Shown one piece after another: positions 1 to 6,719 of a DNA stretch of 6,731 nt. Made by a program: the position numbers and the translations under genes. The DNA is taken from contig CAJXIK010000113.1 of the NCBI GenBank assembly GCA_913054445.1, positions 1 through 6,731 of the forward strand. The letters run 5' to 3'. The notes under the pieces are model-generated. The model was not told the DNA's origin and did not search any database. It saw only the letters and a list, made by a program, of their open reading frames with translations. The DNA comes from an uncultured Bermanella sp. Lineage in GTDB: Bacteria > Pseudomonadota > Gammaproteobacteria > Pseudomonadales > Oceanobacteraceae. Position 1 is the first letter of the stretch. The number at the start of each line of letters is the position of its first letter.

Positions 1-173
1 ATCCTGTATCGATGGTGTAAGTATAGATCAAGGGGGCAAGTGCATTGAAATAAGCACAGCTTCCATTACTTAGAAAACACAGGCTCTAATGCCTGAGCAT
101 TTACCACTTAATGCCACTGCTTTGCCCATTAAAACCCAGTAGCATGCGCTAACTACCGTTTTTAGGATTCGTT
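1..173. other. Non-coding leader upstream of the MoxR-type ATPase gene
   Basis: No convincing open reading frame is visible on either strand. A weak inverted repeat, CAGGC (80-84) and GCCTG (91-95) around a 6-base loop, may be the remains of an upstream gene's terminator, but no T-tract follows it. TCTAAT at 85-90 is one base off a sigma-70 -10 box but has no good -35 partner, so a promoter here is only possible. AGGA at 164-167 is the ribosome binding site of the following gene. Confidence 0.4.
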
Positions 174-1112
174 GTGATTATTAAACACAGTGACAAGATC
201 GCCTCCCCGCAACTCATCAAAGACAGTTTCGAGCAGCTCGGCTACATTTGCAGCGATGATATTGCCATGGCGGTGTACCTAGCGTGCCAACTGCAAAAGC
301 CCATATTAATCGAAGGGCCACCAGGAGTAGGTAAGACCGAGCTGGCCAAGAAGACCGCCCAATATCTGGGAGCCAAACTCATTCGTATGCAATGCTACGA
401 AGGGCTGGATGAAACCCGCGCCCTGTACGAATGGAAATACGGCAAGCAGCTGCTTTACACTCAGCTCTTAAAAGATCAGCTAGGGGATGTGATGCGCGGT
501 GCCAAGGGCTTGGATGAATCGGTGAACAGGCTCCATCAATTTGGCGATATTTTTTATTCCGAACAATTTTTAGAGCCGCGCCCCTTGCTGCAAGCCCTGC
601 GTGAAGAAGACGGTGCCATCTTATTGATCGATGAAATAGACAAGAGCGATCAGGAGTTTGAGGCGTTTTTACTGGAATTACTATCGGACTACCAGGTCAC
701 CATTCCCGAGATAGGCACCATCAAGGCGACCTCCAAACCCATCGTCATGTTAACCAGCAACAACACCCGAGAATTGGGCGATGCCCTCAAGCGACGCTGC
801 TTGCACTTATATATTCCCTTCCCCGACCCCAAACTCGAACAACAGATTATCGCCGTGCAGGTGCCAGAAATAGGCGAAACCTTGCGCCAAGATCTGGTGA
901 GTTTTGTCAGCGAGTTAAGGGCATTGGCATTAAAGAAGGTGCCTGCCGTGAGCGAAACCATCGATTGGGCCCGAGCCTTGTTACTGCTTAATGTGCACAG
1001 CCTCGACCACGACTGGATCAAGACCACCCTCAACCTGTTGCTTAAGTTTCAGGACGACATCGAGGCGGTGGAGCCAGAAATTCATCAACTCATACAGAAG
1101 ATGAGGCGCTAG
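174..1112 (+). CDS. MoxR-family AAA+ ATPase (CoxD-like)
   Basis: A cytoplasmic AAA+ ATPase of the MoxR group, 312 residues, the usual size for the family. Visible motifs are Walker A GPPGVGKT at residues 48-55, Walker B AILLIDEID at 148-156 (D153, E154), a sensor-1-like TSNN at 194-197 and an arginine-finger-like ALKRRC at 204-209, followed by a helical lid. The phrase ALKRRCLHLYIPFP is typical of the MoxR proteins that pair with CoxE-type VWA proteins. Known relatives form rings that use ATP to remodel or insert metal cofactors into client enzymes; CoxD, for example, helps mature the Mo/Cu centre of CO dehydrogenase. The client here is unknown. The start is GTG, chosen because AGGA lies 6 bases upstream at 164-167. 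The stop is followed after one base by the VWA gene, so the two are very likely co-transcribed and translationally coupled. The family call is firm; the specific role is inference. Confidence 0.93.
   Translation: MIIKHSDKIASPQLIKDSFEQLGYICSDDIAMAVYLACQLQKPILIEGPPGVGKTELAKKTAQYLGAKLIRMQCYEGLDETRALYEWKYGKQLLYTQLLKDQLGDVMRGAKGLDESVNRLHQFGDIFYSEQFLEPRPLLQALREEDGAILLIDEIDKSDQEFEAFLLELLSDYQVTIPEIGTIKATSKPIVMLTSNNTRELGDALKRRCLHLYIPFPDPKLEQQIIAVQVPEIGETLRQDLVSFVSELRALALKKVPAVSETIDWARALLLLNVHSLDHDWIKTTLNLLLKFQDDIEAVEPEIHQLIQKMRR
1103..1106 (+). promoter_or_regulatory. Ribosome binding site inside the ATPase gene that sets the GTG start of the VWA gene
   Basis: GAGG lies within the last codons of the ATPase gene, 7 bases before the GTG at 1114. 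It supports that non-ATG start and the near-overlap of the two genes, and it suggests coupled translation. Confidence 0.55.
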
Positions 1113-1113
1113 C

Positions 1114-2511
1114 GTGCAAAAAGTGTTGGGGGATTTTATTCACGCCCTGCGTCACGACGGCTTGCCGGTATCCCCCAGCGAGACCCTAGATGCGTTACAA
1201 GCCGCGCGCCTCGTTGGTTTAAGAGACCCACTGTTGCTCAAGTCGGCGCTGGCAAAAACCCTGGCTAAAAGTTTGCAACATCAGGCGCAATTTTCGATTT
1301 TGTTTGATCAGTTTTTCTCGTTACAAGCCCCTGCATCTCCTGGCAATAACGATAAAAACGACGATGAAGGCCTGCCCGCGTCTGCCAGTGCCAGCCAGCC
1401 AGCGCAAGATGTGCAGACACCCGTCGAGCCATCAGCGACGGAGGGCAGCGCACTGCAATCGCCCCTCGCTCAGCAACTCATGAGCGGCGATAACACCGCC
1501 ATGCAGATGGCCATCAACGACGCAGCCGCAGCGGCGGGTGCCAGCCAAATGAAAATCTTTACCCAGAAGCCGATAGTCACCATGCGCATCATGCAGGCAC
1601 TGGGCGAGAGCCAATTAAACCAAGAATTAAGCGAGATGGCCAAGGACGACCAGAGTTTTTCGCTGCTGCAGCAATTAAGAACACGCCAAGAGATTTTACG
1701 CCAACAGGTTAGAGATTTCGTGGAGCAACAATTTTTATTGTTCAGCAAAAACAGTGGCCTGAAATTAAGGGCCGACATACTGCAAACCATCAAACTCAGT
1801 AACATAGACCAAAGCCAGTATCAGCTCATGCTGCGTCTGGTAAAGAAAGCCGCCAAGCAGTTGGCCAGCCTACACAGCCGCCGCCGTAAAGTAAGCAAGC
1901 GCGGCTTACTGGATGTGCGCAAGACCATCGCCGCCAATGCCGCCTACGATGGATTTTTGTTTCATACCAAGTGGAAATCTAGCCGCATCGAACGACCCAA
2001 GATAATGGTGTTGTGTGATGTGAGTGGCTCGGTGAGCCGCACCGCACGTTTTTTATTGTTGTTCTTATACAGCCTGCAAGACGTGCTACCTAGGGTGCGC
2101 TCGTTTGTGTTTACCAGTGAGCTGGTGGAGGTAAGCGATGACTTTGCCAAACTGGAAATAGCAGACGCCATCACCGAGATCATGGAGAACCGTGCCAACC
2201 TGCCCACAGATTACGGCAAGGCCCTGCAAGATTTCCAGACATTGGCCATGGACGACATCGACAACAAGACCACGGTAATTATGCTTGGCGATGCGCGCAA
2301 TAATAATGGCGATGGCAACACTCAGGTGTGGCAACAGGTTTTTCAGCGTAGCCAGCGGGTATTGTGGTTAAACCCTGAAGGGCGCTTTAGCTGGGACAGT
2401 GGTGACTCCATCATGAGCCAGTACTCGCCCTATTGTTCACGGCTGGAGCATTGCAGTTCGTTGCGAGATTTAACCCGTATTTTGGGTTCCCTGCTGAAAC
2501 ACGCCAGCTAA
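1114..2511 (+). CDS. VWA domain protein, CoxE-like
   Basis: A 465-residue protein with a C-terminal von Willebrand factor A domain of the CoxE type. The metal-ion-dependent adhesion site is complete: DVSGS at residues 302-306 (D302, S304, S306), the threonine in TDYG (T365), and the aspartate in LGDARNN (D393). CDVSGSV and GDARNN are family hallmarks. The N-terminal part (about 1-70) is helical. It is followed by a Pro/Ala/Ser/Asp-rich, probably disordered linker (about 72-118), a helical segment, and a basic stretch SRRRKVSKRG (255-264) just before the VWA fold. There is no signal peptide or membrane segment, so it is cytoplasmic. In known systems such as CoxD/CoxE, the VWA partner links the MoxR ring to its client through the bound divalent metal. 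The GTG start one base after the ATPase stop, with GAGG upstream, makes these one operon. No cox, norQ/norD or other client gene is in the window, so the target remains unknown. Confidence 0.9.
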   Translation: MQKVLGDFIHALRHDGLPVSPSETLDALQAARLVGLRDPLLLKSALAKTLAKSLQHQAQFSILFDQFFSLQAPASPGNNDKNDDEGLPASASASQPAQDVQTPVEPSATEGSALQSPLAQQLMSGDNTAMQMAINDAAAAAGASQMKIFTQKPIVTMRIMQALGESQLNQELSEMAKDDQSFSLLQQLRTRQEILRQQVRDFVEQQFLLFSKNSGLKLRADILQTIKLSNIDQSQYQLMLRLVKKAAKQLASLHSRRRKVSKRGLLDVRKTIAANAAYDGFLFHTKWKSSRIERPKIMVLCDVSGSVSRTARFLLLFLYSLQDVLPRVRSFVFTSELVEVSDDFAKLEIADAITEIMENRANLPTDYGKALQDFQTLAMDDIDNKTTVIMLGDARNNNGDGNTQVWQQVFQRSQRVLWLNPEGRFSWDSGDSIMSQYSPYCSRLEHCSSLRDLTRILGSLLKHAS

Positions 2512-2512
2512 C

Positions 2513-2542
2513 CCGCCTATTACAGTGCACTGTAATAGGCGG
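2513..2542. repeat. Perfect 30-bp palindrome at the convergent 3' ends; possible bidirectional terminator
   Basis: The 15-base arm CCGCCTATTACAGTG is followed directly by its exact reverse complement, centred between 2527 and 2528. It begins one base after the VWA stop codon and covers the stop and last codons of the cytochrome gene on the opposite strand. In RNA from either strand it would fold into a strong hairpin with a minimal loop. No T-run follows on either side, so it is not a textbook intrinsic terminator. It could still end or protect both transcripts. The palindrome itself is certain; the function is inferred. Confidence 0.85.
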
Positions 2543-2831
2543 CCAGATTGGCGATATCGGCATCCGACAGGGTCGCCGCCATGCCATACATCATAGCGGC
2601 CTGATTGCCGGTGCGAGTTTTCGCACGGAACGCCTGCAAGGACGATTCTAGGTAGGCGGCCTTCTGCCCTTTTAGGTTCGGATAGCTGGGCACAGCCGAA
2701 ATACCATTGCCACCGTGACAGGCGGCACACACCATAGACTTGGCCTTACCCGCCGCCGCATCGCCAGCCGCTTGCGCCAACATGGGCATAGACAAAGTAA
2801 AAACCATAACCATCGTTACTTTTTTTAGCAT
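2520..2831 (-). CDS. Periplasmic single-haem class I cytochrome c (c4/c5/c553-like)
   Basis: A small secreted electron carrier of 103 residues. Residues 1-22 form a signal peptide: KK at 3-4, a hydrophobic core rich in Met/Val/Leu, and an AQAA cleavage region. This leaves about 81 residues in the periplasm. The single haem-binding motif is CAACH at 35-39 (C35 and C38 thioethers, H39 axial ligand). The distal methionine is one of M80, M81 or M84 in the MMYGMA stretch. The ending LSDADIANLAAYYSAL is the typical C-terminal helix of c553/c4-type domains. Single-domain proteins of this kind shuttle electrons to terminal oxidases or other reductases; the partner cannot be read here. The start is supported by AGGAAG on the minus strand (2838-2843) 6 bases before ATG. 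It ends in tandem stops TAA TAG and converges on the VWA gene with only 8 bases between stops. There is no evident functional link to its neighbours. Confidence 0.93.
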   Translation of the reverse strand: MLKKVTMVMVFTLSMPMLAQAAGDAAAGKAKSMVCAACHGGNGISAVPSYPNLKGQKAAYLESSLQAFRAKTRTGNQAAMMYGMAATLSDADIANLAAYYSAL

Positions 2832-3047
2832 ATTTTTCTTCCTAATCGTTAGCTGAAGTCACCCGAGTTCACTCTCAGTATAGGTGATAATTGCCAGGTT
2901 ATTGCCGACTTATTGTAGAGGGTATGAACAACCTCATGAGGCCCTGTGCTTATTTTAATGCGATTATCTTACGCCTAATGACCGTACCATATTTATTATC
3001 CATGACTTGCTCTACACTGCCCTGCCACCCCCACTCAGGAGCCATGC
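2832..3047. promoter_or_regulatory. Divergent intergenic region between cytochrome c and the RecQ-like helicase
   Basis: This AT-rich 216-bp stretch must hold the promoters of both flanking genes, which are transcribed away from each other. For the cytochrome, TATACT on the minus strand (2877-2882) is a fair -10 box about 46 bases before the start, with only a weak -35. For the helicase, TATTAT at 2994-2999 is a possible -10, again without a clear -35. AGGAG at 3037-3041 is the helicase ribosome binding site. A short palindrome CCTCATGAGG lies at 2932-2941. No recognisable FNR, Fur or LexA site was seen. Confidence 0.4.
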
Positions 3048-4997
3048 ATGGCCACTTCCCTTAAGGCGACGCTGAAGCAACTCTTTGGTTTCGATGAGTT
3101 TCGCCACGGCCAAGCGCAAACCATTAAGCAATTATTAAATGGCCAGTCCTCCTTGGCGGTGTTTCCCACCGGTTCGGGCAAGTCCCTGTGTTATCAACTA
3201 ACGGCCACGCAGCTGCCCCACCTCACCCTCGTGGTTTCTCCCTTGCTGGCCCTCATGAAGGATCAGCTGGAATTTTTAGCCGCTAAAGGCATCGCCGCCG
3301 CCAGCATAGATTCCAGCCTAAGTTACCAGCAGAGTCAGCAGGTCATGCGTGATGTGCGTCAGGGTAAGATTAAAATTTTAATGGTGTCGGTGGAGCGCTT
3401 CAAAAATGAACGCTTTCGCTCGTTTATAGGCTCGCTGCCCTTGTCCATGTTGGTGGTGGATGAGGCGCACTGCATCTCCGAATGGGGCCACAACTTTCGG
3501 CCGGATTATTTAAAGCTGCCCAGCTATCGCCAGCAACTGAATATTCCTCTGGTGTTGCTGCTAACGGCCACCGCCACCAAAAAAGTAAAACGGGATATGG
3601 CCGCCAAGTTCGCCATCGAAGATAGCCACATAGTGCAAACCGGCTTTTACCGTCCCAACCTAGACTTATCCATAATACCGGTGGCATCGCGGGATAAAAA
3701 TAGCCAGCTACTGCACATTATCCAGCGTCAATCTGGCCCCGGCATTGTCTATGTGACCCTGCAAAACAGTGCCGAGACGGTGGCCCAATTTTTAACCGAC
3801 AAGCAAATAAATGCCCAGGCCTATCACGCCGGATTTGATAGCCACAAACGCCAGCACATTCAAAACCAATTTATGCAGGGCCATATTCAGGTGGTGGTGG
3901 CCACCATCGCCTTCGGCATGGGCATAGACAAGAGCGATATTCGCTTCGTGGTGCATCATGATCTTCCTAAGTCCATCGAAAACTACAGCCAAGAAATTGG
4001 CCGCGCCGGGCGTGATGGCCACCCTGCCAATTGCATAACCCTAGCCAACCTAGATGGCATTAATACTGTGGAAAATTTCGTGTACGGCGACACCCCAGAG
4101 CTAACCGGCATCGAATACCTGTTAAACAACATGCGCCACGAGTGCCACAACGGGCAATGGGAGTTACAAGGCTTGAGCCTCTCTAATGCCAGCAATGTAC
4201 GCCAGTTGCCCATGAAAACCCTGCTGGTACAGCTGGAGTTACTCGGCATCATCAAACCCCTGTTTGCCTACTTTGCCGAGTTTAAATACAAGTTTTTGCA
4301 AGAGCAGGAGCAATTACTGGCCAGCTTTACGGGAGAGCGGCAAGACTTCCTAAAGGCGCTCTTTAGCCACAGTCGGTTTAAAAAAATATGGGGGGAGCCC
4401 AACTTCGACAGCCTTTACCAGACGCATAAATTTCCACGGGAGCGCATCGTCACCGCCCTCGAATACCTAGCAGATAAAAACCTCATAGAATTGCAGAGCA
4501 AACGCATCACCGAAGTGTTCAGCATCGACCTAGAGGCGCTAAACCAGCCCGCATTAGCGCAACGGCTGCACGACTATTTTATCCACAAGGAGCAAAAAGA
4601 AATCACCCGCATCGCCAGCCTAGTGCGTTTTTTTGAGTTAGACAGCTGCCTGAGCCACATGCTGTCACGCTACTTCGACGACCAGCAATCCCCCGCCGAG
4701 TGTGGCCACTGTTCTGTGTGCCGCGGCCAGGTTGCCAAGTTAGAATATTCACAGCAGGCTCATTGGCCCACCGACAGCAACCTACTCACGAACCTGCTGG
4801 GATTAAAAAAACACTTGGCACAAAAAACTCAGCAGGTGTTGTCCATAGACAGCTACTGCCGATTCTTGGCGGGCATCTCTGTGCCCATGTTCAGCCGCTT
4901 TAAGGTACGCCAACTGGGCGGCTTTGCCAGCTGTGAAAACATCCGCTACCAGGACATTCGTCACAAGGTGACGTCCCTGTGGGACAGCATAGGTTAG
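3048..4997 (+). CDS. RecQ-family ATP-dependent DNA helicase with RecQ4-like C-terminal half
   Basis: A 649-residue superfamily 2 helicase expected to unwind DNA 3'-5' during recombination or replication-fork repair. Visible motifs are motif 0 FGFDEFRHGQ (13-22), Walker A FPTGSGKS (39-46, K45), DEAH (138-141) running into the RecQ aromatic loop CISEWGHNFRPDY (142-154), motif III LTATAT (172-177), motif V ATIAFGMGIDK (285-295) and motif VI SQEIGRAGRDG (314-324). The core is intact. Beyond it the layout is unusual. Canonical RecQ has its zinc cysteines right after the core, then a winged helix and an HRDC domain. Here two regions that look like winged helices (about 385-415 and 450-495) come first. 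The probable zinc cysteines follow at C534, C552, C555 and C558, and the tail (about 595-645) does not look like HRDC. The start ATG has AGGAG 6 bases upstream; an ATG at 3044 is out of frame. It may be a second RecQ beside a canonical one elsewhere in the genome. Confidence 0.93.
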   Translation: MATSLKATLKQLFGFDEFRHGQAQTIKQLLNGQSSLAVFPTGSGKSLCYQLTATQLPHLTLVVSPLLALMKDQLEFLAAKGIAAASIDSSLSYQQSQQVMRDVRQGKIKILMVSVERFKNERFRSFIGSLPLSMLVVDEAHCISEWGHNFRPDYLKLPSYRQQLNIPLVLLLTATATKKVKRDMAAKFAIEDSHIVQTGFYRPNLDLSIIPVASRDKNSQLLHIIQRQSGPGIVYVTLQNSAETVAQFLTDKQINAQAYHAGFDSHKRQHIQNQFMQGHIQVVVATIAFGMGIDKSDIRFVVHHDLPKSIENYSQEIGRAGRDGHPANCITLANLDGINTVENFVYGDTPELTGIEYLLNNMRHECHNGQWELQGLSLSNASNVRQLPMKTLLVQLELLGIIKPLFAYFAEFKYKFLQEQEQLLASFTGERQDFLKALFSHSRFKKIWGEPNFDSLYQTHKFPRERIVTALEYLADKNLIELQSKRITEVFSIDLEALNQPALAQRLHDYFIHKEQKEITRIASLVRFFELDSCLSHMLSRYFDDQQSPAECGHCSVCRGQVAKLEYSQQAHWPTDSNLLTNLLGLKKHLAQKTQQVLSIDSYCRFLAGISVPMFSRFKVRQLGGFASCENIRYQDIRHKVTSLWDSIG

Positions 4998-5075
4998 CCA
5001 TGAATGACGTGCGCATAGCACTTAGTCGTTTCCCGCCTATACTGGTAAGACCTAGGGTCGACGGTAGCAAGCTAT
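4998..5075 (+). promoter_or_regulatory. Short intergenic region, possible promoter for the CDGSH-synthase gene
   Basis: This 78-bp gap contains TATACT at 5038-5043, a good -10 match about 33 bases before the downstream ATG, but no convincing -35. No terminator hairpin with a T-run follows the helicase stop, so read-through from the helicase gene is equally possible. The ribosome binding site of the next gene is poor, only GGTAG at 5063-5067. Confidence 0.25.
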
Positions 5076-6629
5076 ATGGCAAGCCCCATCATCGCAGACA
5101 ACAAGCCCATTCCAGTCGAGCTTAAAAAAGGCCAGCAGTATTACTTCTGCCGATGTGGCCGCTCCCAGCAACAACCCTTCTGCGACGGTGCCCACAAGGG
5201 CAGCGAATTCACCCCCTTGGCCTTCATCGGCGAAGAGGACGACGAAGAGGACGGCGAGGCCTACTTATGCGCCTGCAAGCACACCCAAAACGCCCCCTTT
5301 TGCGATGGCAGCCACCAGCAGTTTAGCGATGAACAGGTGGGTAAGGCGGGGCCAAGCCCCAGAATTGCCCTCAGCCAAGTGCCCGACGCCGTGCCGACCA
5401 AGGAAGAGCCCAGCGTGGCCTTCATTCATAGACTGGCCAAGGAAGGCCTCACCAAGATGGGTGAGCATGGCCCCATGAGCGCCATGGGCGTGCCGCAATA
5501 CCAGCTGCCCAAGTGGGATGACTTACAAATCATGGTGGCACAAATGGCCACGAAACCCCTGATGGAAGAGCAGCCGGTGGGCACCGAGCTTATCATCGGC
5601 CCGCAGGCCAAGAAGCCACTGCGGTTAAAGATTCCCCTGCTGGTCTCCGACATGAGCTTCGGTGCTCTCTCCGCGGAGGCCAAGATCGCCATGGCGCGGG
5701 GTGCCGAACTGGCGGGCACCGGCATTTGTAGCGGCGAGGGGGGCATGCTCAGTGAGGAACATGCCGAGAACAGCCGTTATTTTTATGAACTGGCCAGCGC
5801 CAAATTTGGTTACCATGAGGGGTTGTTAAAAAACGTGCAAGCCTTCCACTTCAAGGGCGGGCAAGGGGCCAAGACCGGCACGGGGGGACACCTGCCCGGC
5901 AGTAAAAATGTGGGTAAAATCGCGGCGCTGCGCGGCATACCAGAGGGCCAAGCGTCCTTGTCTCCACCCACCTTTACAGACCTCGTGACGGTGGCGGATT
6001 TTAAGCAGTTTGGCCAACACGTACGTGACATTAGTGGCGGCATTCCCATCGGCTTTAAACTCAGCGCCAATCACATCGAGGCCGACATTCAATTTGCCCT
6101 CGATGCGGGGGCCGATTACATCATCCTCGATGGCCGCGGCGGTGGCACCGGCGCGGCACCCGAGATATTCCGCGACCACATCAGCGTGCCCACCATACCG
6201 GCCCTGGCCCGTGCGCGCCGCTACCTAGATGCCCAGGGTGCCAGCGGACGAGTGACTCTTATCATCACCGGTGGCCTGCGTTTGCCCATAGACTTTGTGA
6301 AAGCCATGGCCCTAGGTGCCGATGGCATCGCCATCGCCAACAGCGCCATGCAAGCCATCGGCTGTGTGGCCGCCAGAATATGCCATACCAATAACTGCCC
6401 GGCGGGCATTGCCACCCAAAAAGCAGAGCTACGGCAAAGACTCCATGTGGAAAACTCGGCCCAGCAGCTCAATAATTTTTTACGCGCCAGCAGCCAGTTA
6501 ATGCAGGTTTTAGCACGGGCCTGTGGCCATGCGCATCTGCATCAATTCAATGGGCATGACCTCGCGACCTGGCATAGAGAAATGGCTTATTTATCTGGGG
6601 TGAAGTACGGCGGTGTCATGGCCCCATGA
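5076..6629 (+). CDS. Tandem CDGSH iron-sulfur domains fused to an FMN-binding glutamate synthase-like domain
   Basis: A 517-residue cytoplasmic flavo-iron-sulfur protein. Two CDGSH motifs come first: C25, C27, C36, H40 and C65, C67, C76, H80. Each should bind a [2Fe-2S] cluster through three Cys and one His. An acidic run EEDDEED (53-59) lies between them. From about residue 115 the protein matches the FMN/synthase barrel of glutamate synthase large subunits: SDMSFGALS (191-199), CSGEGG (218-223), KTGTGGHLPGSK (266-277), SPPTFTDL (296-303), the glycine-rich DGRGGGTGA (352-360) and ITGGLR (397-402). C430, C436 and C441 (C-x5-C-x4-C in CHTNNCPAGIATQ context) are the [3Fe-4S] ligands. The N-terminal glutaminase domain and any GltD partner are absent, so glutamine-dependent glutamate synthesis is not established; relatives include N-methylglutamate synthase subunits and uncharacterised FMN proteins. 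ATG 5076 is the first start after an in-frame stop at 5046-5048. Confidence 0.9.
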   Translation: MASPIIADNKPIPVELKKGQQYYFCRCGRSQQQPFCDGAHKGSEFTPLAFIGEEDDEEDGEAYLCACKHTQNAPFCDGSHQQFSDEQVGKAGPSPRIALSQVPDAVPTKEEPSVAFIHRLAKEGLTKMGEHGPMSAMGVPQYQLPKWDDLQIMVAQMATKPLMEEQPVGTELIIGPQAKKPLRLKIPLLVSDMSFGALSAEAKIAMARGAELAGTGICSGEGGMLSEEHAENSRYFYELASAKFGYHEGLLKNVQAFHFKGGQGAKTGTGGHLPGSKNVGKIAALRGIPEGQASLSPPTFTDLVTVADFKQFGQHVRDISGGIPIGFKLSANHIEADIQFALDAGADYIILDGRGGGTGAAPEIFRDHISVPTIPALARARRYLDAQGASGRVTLIITGGLRLPIDFVKAMALGADGIAIANSAMQAIGCVAARICHTNNCPAGIATQKAELRQRLHVENSAQQLNNFLRASSQLMQVLARACGHAHLHQFNGHDLATWHREMAYLSGVKYGGVMAP

Positions 6630-6649
6630 TAGCACCACCTGAATTTAAC

Positions 6650-6698
6650 GCGGTCTAGCCGCTTTACCCGGCTCTAAGTGCAAGGTCGCTATTGCACT
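6650..6698 (+). terminator. Possible terminator hairpins after the CDGSH-synthase gene
   Basis: Two small hairpins follow the stop codon. GCGG (6650-6653) pairs with CCGC (6659-6662) and is followed by TTT. AGTGCAA (6677-6683) pairs perfectly with TTGCACT (6692-6698) around an 8-base loop, without a T-run. Both are weak as intrinsic terminators, and the second could instead be an operator. Confidence 0.25.
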
Positions 6699-6719
6699 CT
6701 TGTGCTGATTTCGTATCAT
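6692..6719 (+). promoter_or_regulatory. Possible promoter for a gene beyond the window
   Basis: TTGCAC (6692-6697) and TATCAT (6714-6719) are 16 bases apart and could be -35 and -10 boxes. The -35 matches the consensus only in its first three bases. The upstream box overlaps one arm of the 7-bp inverted repeat, which would suit repressor control. This is inference only. Confidence 0.22.

Noticed and set aside
80..95. A short hairpin (CAGGC and GCCTG) as a terminator of an upstream gene
   Set aside because: The stem is only 5 bp, no T-tract follows, and the upstream gene is not visible, so it is not called as a terminator.
2519..2536. Palindrome core containing ACAG and CTGT, reminiscent of a LexA box
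   Set aside because: The half-sites are in the wrong order and spacing for the CTGT-N8-ACAG LexA box, and the site is at converging 3' ends rather than a promoter.
5000..5125. A 41-codon open reading frame starting two bases after the helicase stop and overlapping the CDGSH-synthase start
   Set aside because: It has only a weak AGG upstream, overlaps the well-supported gene by 50 bases in another frame, and its predicted peptide has no recognisable feature. It is probably chance.
5265..6472. Long reading frames antisense to, and in other frames of, the CDGSH-synthase gene
   Set aside because: They lack ribosome binding sites and recognisable domains, and they overlap a gene with complete cofactor motifs. 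They are shadows of its coding bias.
174..6629. The idea that all five genes form one defence or mobile system (helicase plus ATPase plus VWA)
   Set aside because: The ATPase/VWA pair and the helicase are separated by a convergent cytochrome gene, there are no nuclease, toxin, integrase or repeat-array features, and composition is uniform. Each gene fits a housekeeping or metabolic family.
6692..6705. A sigma-54-like -24/-12 pattern, with TTGCAC and a GC dinucleotide at the right spacing
   Set aside because: The near-invariant GG of the -24 element is TG here, so this is most likely coincidence.
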